Source: Chromatiaceae bacterium
GTDB taxonomy: Bacteria; Pseudomonadota; Gammaproteobacteria; Chromatiales; Chromatiaceae
Assembly: GCA_016880695.1 (NCBI GenBank)
Contig: JAEHCY010000632.1
Location: 1 to 7,335, forward strand
Length of the DNA stretch: 7,335 bases
Direction of reading: 5' to 3'
A model generated the notes under the pieces. It did no database searches. It saw only the letters and a list, made by a program, of their open reading frames with translations, and was not told where the DNA came from. The first letter of the stretch is position 1, and each line of letters begins with the position of its first letter. Position numbers and translations under genes: made by a program. Of this stretch, positions 5,665 to 7,335 are shown one piece after another.

Positions 5665-5751
5665 CCGAGCACGGGCTGCCCCGCAGGTCCCTGCGTCCTG
5701 TCCTTCAGGTCGATAGGCGAGGGGTGAGGGAGAACACAGCAGCGTGCTCGG
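5665..5751. repeat. 8-bp inverted repeat spanning the sixA-cca intergenic region
   Basis: CCGAGCAC (5665-5672) and GTGCTCGG (5744-5751) are exact reverse complements separated by 71 bases, which contain the smaller hairpin at 5682-5695. In RNA this could close a multi-branched leader fold ending about 30 bases before the cca GTG. In DNA it could be a pair of protein-binding half-sites. An 8-bp match over this distance can also occur by chance in GC-rich DNA. Confidence 0.3.
5682..5695 (+). terminator. small hairpin in the sixA-cca gap
   Basis: CGCAG (5682-5686) and CTGCG (5691-5695) form a 5-bp stem with a GTCC loop, followed by TCCTGTCCTT, which is pyrimidine-rich but not a U-tract. It lies 47 bases past the sixA stop and could attenuate read-through into cca. 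It is nested within a wider inverted repeat (5665-5672 with 5744-5751). Confidence 0.25.
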
Positions 5752-5782
5752 AACGCCCGGCGGCTTCACTCCCAACCGCTGA

Positions 5783-7093
5783 GTGCCGGCGGTGACCCTA
5801 TTACAGAACTCCGGCCGGCCCCGTGGGTTGGCACTGCATGATCGGCTCCGCGAGGCGGGTGCGGAGGTCTACCTCGTGGGTGGGGCGGTGCGCGACCGTC
5901 TGCTGGACTGGCCAGTGGCCGAGCGCGACTTCGTGGTGGTGGGAGCCACGTCCGAGCAGATGCTAGCGCTCGGCTTTCGCCAGGTGGGAAAGGATTTCCC
6001 CGTGTTCCTCCATCCGCTCACCCATGAGGAGTACGCTCTTGCCCGCACTGAGCGCAAGACTGCGCCCGGTTACCGTGGGTTCGTGGTCCACGCCGAGCCC
6101 ACGGTCACGCTCAAGGAGGACCTCGAGCGGCGCGACCTCACCATCAACAGCCTCGCCGAGGATGGGGCCGGGCGGCTCATCGACTACTACGGCGGTGAGC
6201 GCGACCTGCGGGAGAGGGTGCTGCGGCATGTCTCCCCAGCGTTTGCCGAAGATCCGGTGCGCATCCTGCGCCTGGCGCGATTCGCGGCGCGCTATGCCGA
6301 GCTCGGGTTCGGGGTCGCCGAAGAGACCCTCGCGCTCATGGGCTCAATGGTGCGGGCCGGTGAGGTCGAGGCCCTGGTGCCGGAGCGGGTGTGGCAAGAG
6401 CTGGAGCGAGCGCTGGGGGAGGTGCACCCGTCGCGGTTCTTCGAGGTGCTGCGAGTCTGTGGGGCGCTCGGGCGGCTATTCCCCGAGCTCGACGCCCTGT
6501 TCGGTATTCCCCAACCCCGTCACTGGCACCCGGAGATCGACACCGGCGTGCATACCCTGATGGTGCTCGAGGCCGCCGCACGCCTCTCGCCGCAACCGGA
6601 GGTGCGCTTCGCCGCCCTTACCCACGACCTTGGAAAAGGCACCACTCCGGTGGAGATCCTGCCCAGCCACAAGGGACACGAGGCGCGCGGCTTGGAGTTG
6701 ATCGAGGGGCTGTGCAGCCGCTACAAGGCGCCAGCTCGGTATCGGGATCTGGCCCGGCTGGTGGCCCGCTTTCACGGTCAGGTCCACCGTGCCGAGGAGC
6801 TGCGGGCAGGGACCATCCTGGATCTGCTGGAAACCACCGACGCCATCCGCCGCCCCGATCGCTTCGAACAGATGCTGCTGGCCTGCGAGGCCGATTATCG
6901 GGGCCGCGAGGGATTTAACGACCGGCCCTATCCCCAGGCCGAGATGCTCCGCGAGGCCCTGGCCGGGGCCCGCTCGCTCAACGTCGGTGATTTGGTGGCA
7001 AACGAGAAAGACCCTGAACGCATCCGGGAACGTATCCGCCGCGCGCGCATCGGGGCTATCAAGTCCAGCCGGGGTTGGCGATTGTTCGGTTGA
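5783..7093 (+). CDS. cca: CCA-adding tRNA nucleotidyltransferase with HD domain
   Basis: A 436-residue protein aligned in memory to nearly the full length of E. coli Cca (412). It adds or repairs the 3' CCA of tRNAs from CTP and ATP without a template. The class II nucleotidyltransferase head has GGAVRD (33-38), the metal-binding pair ERD (E47, D49; DRD in E. coli), ARTERKTAPGY (87-97) and RRDLTIN (116-122). SPAFAEDPVRILRLARFAARY (151-171) is the neck. The HD phosphohydrolase domain has WHPEIDTGVH (248-257) and THDLGKG (280-286), which in E. coli gives 2',3'-cyclic phosphodiesterase and phosphatase activity. The start is uncertain: GTG 5783 follows directly on an in-frame TGA and has no clear ribosome-binding site. 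Other in-frame options are GTG 5792 and TTG 5828, and no ATG is available. The conserved YLVGG strand begins only at residue 30, whereas E. coli starts there. Confidence 0.95.
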   Translation: MPAVTLLQNSGRPRGLALHDRLREAGAEVYLVGGAVRDRLLDWPVAERDFVVVGATSEQMLALGFRQVGKDFPVFLHPLTHEEYALARTERKTAPGYRGFVVHAEPTVTLKEDLERRDLTINSLAEDGAGRLIDYYGGERDLRERVLRHVSPAFAEDPVRILRLARFAARYAELGFGVAEETLALMGSMVRAGEVEALVPERVWQELERALGEVHPSRFFEVLRVCGALGRLFPELDALFGIPQPRHWHPEIDTGVHTLMVLEAAARLSPQPEVRFAALTHDLGKGTTPVEILPSHKGHEARGLELIEGLCSRYKAPARYRDLARLVARFHGQVHRAEELRAGTILDLLETTDAIRRPDRFEQMLLACEADYRGREGFNDRPYPQAEMLREALAGARSLNVGDLVANEKDPERIRERIRRARIGAIKSSRGWRLFG

Positions 7094-7130
7094 GAGTCGA
7101 GGTTTTTCAGCTCTGACCAGCCCAGCCCGA

Positions 7131-7144
7131 ACCTTCCGGAAGGT
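7131..7144. repeat. 14-bp perfect palindrome after cca
   Basis: ACCTTCCGGAAGGT is its own reverse complement and lies 37 bases past the cca stop. It is immediately followed by the hairpin at 7144-7166. It may contribute to transcript 3'-end formation or be a protein site. Confidence 0.5.
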
Positions 7145-7166
7145 CTGAGCAGGCCGCGTGCTCAGA
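7144..7166. terminator. hairpin downstream of cca
   Basis: CTGAGCA (7145-7151) and TGCTCAG (7159-7165) pair around a 7-nt loop, extended to 8 bp by T7144-A7166. No T-tract follows on the plus strand (atagg). Together with the adjacent palindrome it is the best candidate for the cca transcript end, more likely stabilising RNA than terminating intrinsically. Confidence 0.4.
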
Positions 7167-7175
7167 TAGGACCGC

Positions 7176-7223
7176 ATTAATCCGCGCCTGGCTGATCAGC
7201 CGGGCGATACGTCTAATTAATCC
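7176..7223. repeat. 8-bp direct repeat flanking a large imperfect palindrome
   Basis: ATTAATCC occurs at 7176-7183 and again at 7216-7223, start-to-start 40 bp. Between the copies, 7185-7206 is an 11-bp-armed inverted repeat with one G-T wobble (left arm CGCCTGGCTGA, right arm TCAGCCGGGCG). The layout resembles a target-site duplication around a tiny insertion or a REP-like unit, but the copies are short and AT-rich so chance is possible. The right copy overlaps the last codons of the transposase remnant. Confidence 0.4.
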
Positions 7224-7278
7224 AGGTAAACCCCCCGTCCTGCTTGAACGCTTTTGTGTACTGTTTGCGTGTCGCCAT
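7213..7278 (-). pseudogene. truncated IS3-family transposase OrfA remnant
   Basis: From an ATG at 7278, preceded by AGGTGAGAG on the minus strand, the frame reads MATRKQYTKAFKQDGGFTWI plus one more residue, then TAG. The first 13 residues match the opening of IS3-type OrfA proteins (RKQYTKEFK followed by EAVRL). From D14 the sequence leaves the family pattern and stops at residue 21, where a full OrfA has about 90-100. OrfA is the DNA-binding, helix-turn-helix half of the transposase; nothing of that helix-turn-helix or of OrfB remains. The break near 7240 suggests an internal deletion or truncation of the element. Confidence 0.7.
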
Positions 7279-7335
7279 CTCTCACCTCAGTTTCAGGAAT
7301 TGTTCCTTAACTGGGCTGTCCGTCGGCAGTAGACC
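7240..7335 (-). mobile_element. 5' end of an IS3-like insertion sequence, truncated
   Basis: The stretch between the window edge and the OrfA remnant should hold the element's left terminal region. On the minus strand it reads CTGCCGACGGACAGCCC, then AAGGAACAATTCC and the ribosome-binding site AGGTGAGAG before the transposase ATG. A matching right terminal repeat is not visible in 7094-7240. The outer end cannot be fixed because it reaches the window limit, and the inner boundary (about 7240) is where OrfA similarity stops. Confidence 0.6.

Noticed and set aside
7131..7166. Intrinsic (rho-independent) terminator of cca
   Set aside because: Strong stems are present but no T-tract follows on the plus strand, so it is given only as a weak terminator candidate.
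6476..7177. 233-codon minus-strand open frame
   Set aside because: It is antisense to the HD half of cca, whose motifs are intact. The frame has no plausible ribosome-binding site or domain.
1..7335. A novel defence or CRISPR system
   Set aside because: There are no repeat arrays, nucleases, toxin-antitoxin pairs or phage genes visible. Apart from the unknown protein at 4321-5094 and the glycine-zipper protein, the genes are recognisable housekeeping, redox or FmdB-like families.

Overview
The window is GC-rich DNA that reads as a gammaproteobacterial chromosome, possibly from a sulfur-oxidising or Chromatiales-like lineage. The basis is the full-length HD-domain Cca, the YbbN/CnoX-TrxC pair, the FmdB-like protein with a Cys-rich tail and a SixA starting with a QHGEA motif. 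The lineage is inferred from remembered protein similarity only. Coding density is high, and no rRNA, tRNA or CRISPR array is visible.

Layout. The left edge (3-65) may hold the last 20 codons of a plus-strand gene that converges on a minus-strand gene for a small FmdB-like protein (134-391), with a GC-rich hairpin between them. A minus-strand block follows, transcribed leftward from about 3100: a thioredoxin-TPR co-chaperone (ybbN/cnoX, 2195-3058), molybdenum-cofactor enzyme moaA (1050-2072) and a membrane-anchored ScsD/TlpA-like thiol oxidoreductase (471-1034). Diverging from ybbN across 150 bp is trxC (3209-3643), a thioredoxin 2 with the N-terminal zinc-binding cysteines. Three thioredoxin-fold proteins therefore lie within 3.2 kb. 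A plausible common theme is thiol redox homeostasis in cytoplasm and periplasm, with MoaA (oxygen-sensitive Fe-S clusters) embedded in it.

Convergent with trxC is a small secreted glycine-zipper protein (3722-4066, minus). Across a 254-bp divergent region starts a plus-strand run: a two-domain protein of unknown function (4321-5094) with a very strong and possibly duplicated ribosome-binding site, a SixA-type phosphohistidine phosphatase (5162-5635), and cca (5783-7093), the CCA-adding tRNA nucleotidyltransferase. The cca gene has no in-frame ATG near its start.

The right edge (7094-7335) is non-coding and structurally busy. It has three consecutive palindromes or hairpins, an 8-bp direct repeat flanking the largest one, and then the 5' end of an IS3-type transposase orfA (minus) that leaves the family pattern after about 13 codons. 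This is a decayed or internally deleted insertion sequence, and its outer end runs to the window edge.

Most of the window is ordinary housekeeping and redox genes. The parts most worth a second look are the unknown protein at 4321-5094, the palindrome cluster with the IS remnant at the right end, and the clustering of thioredoxin-fold genes.
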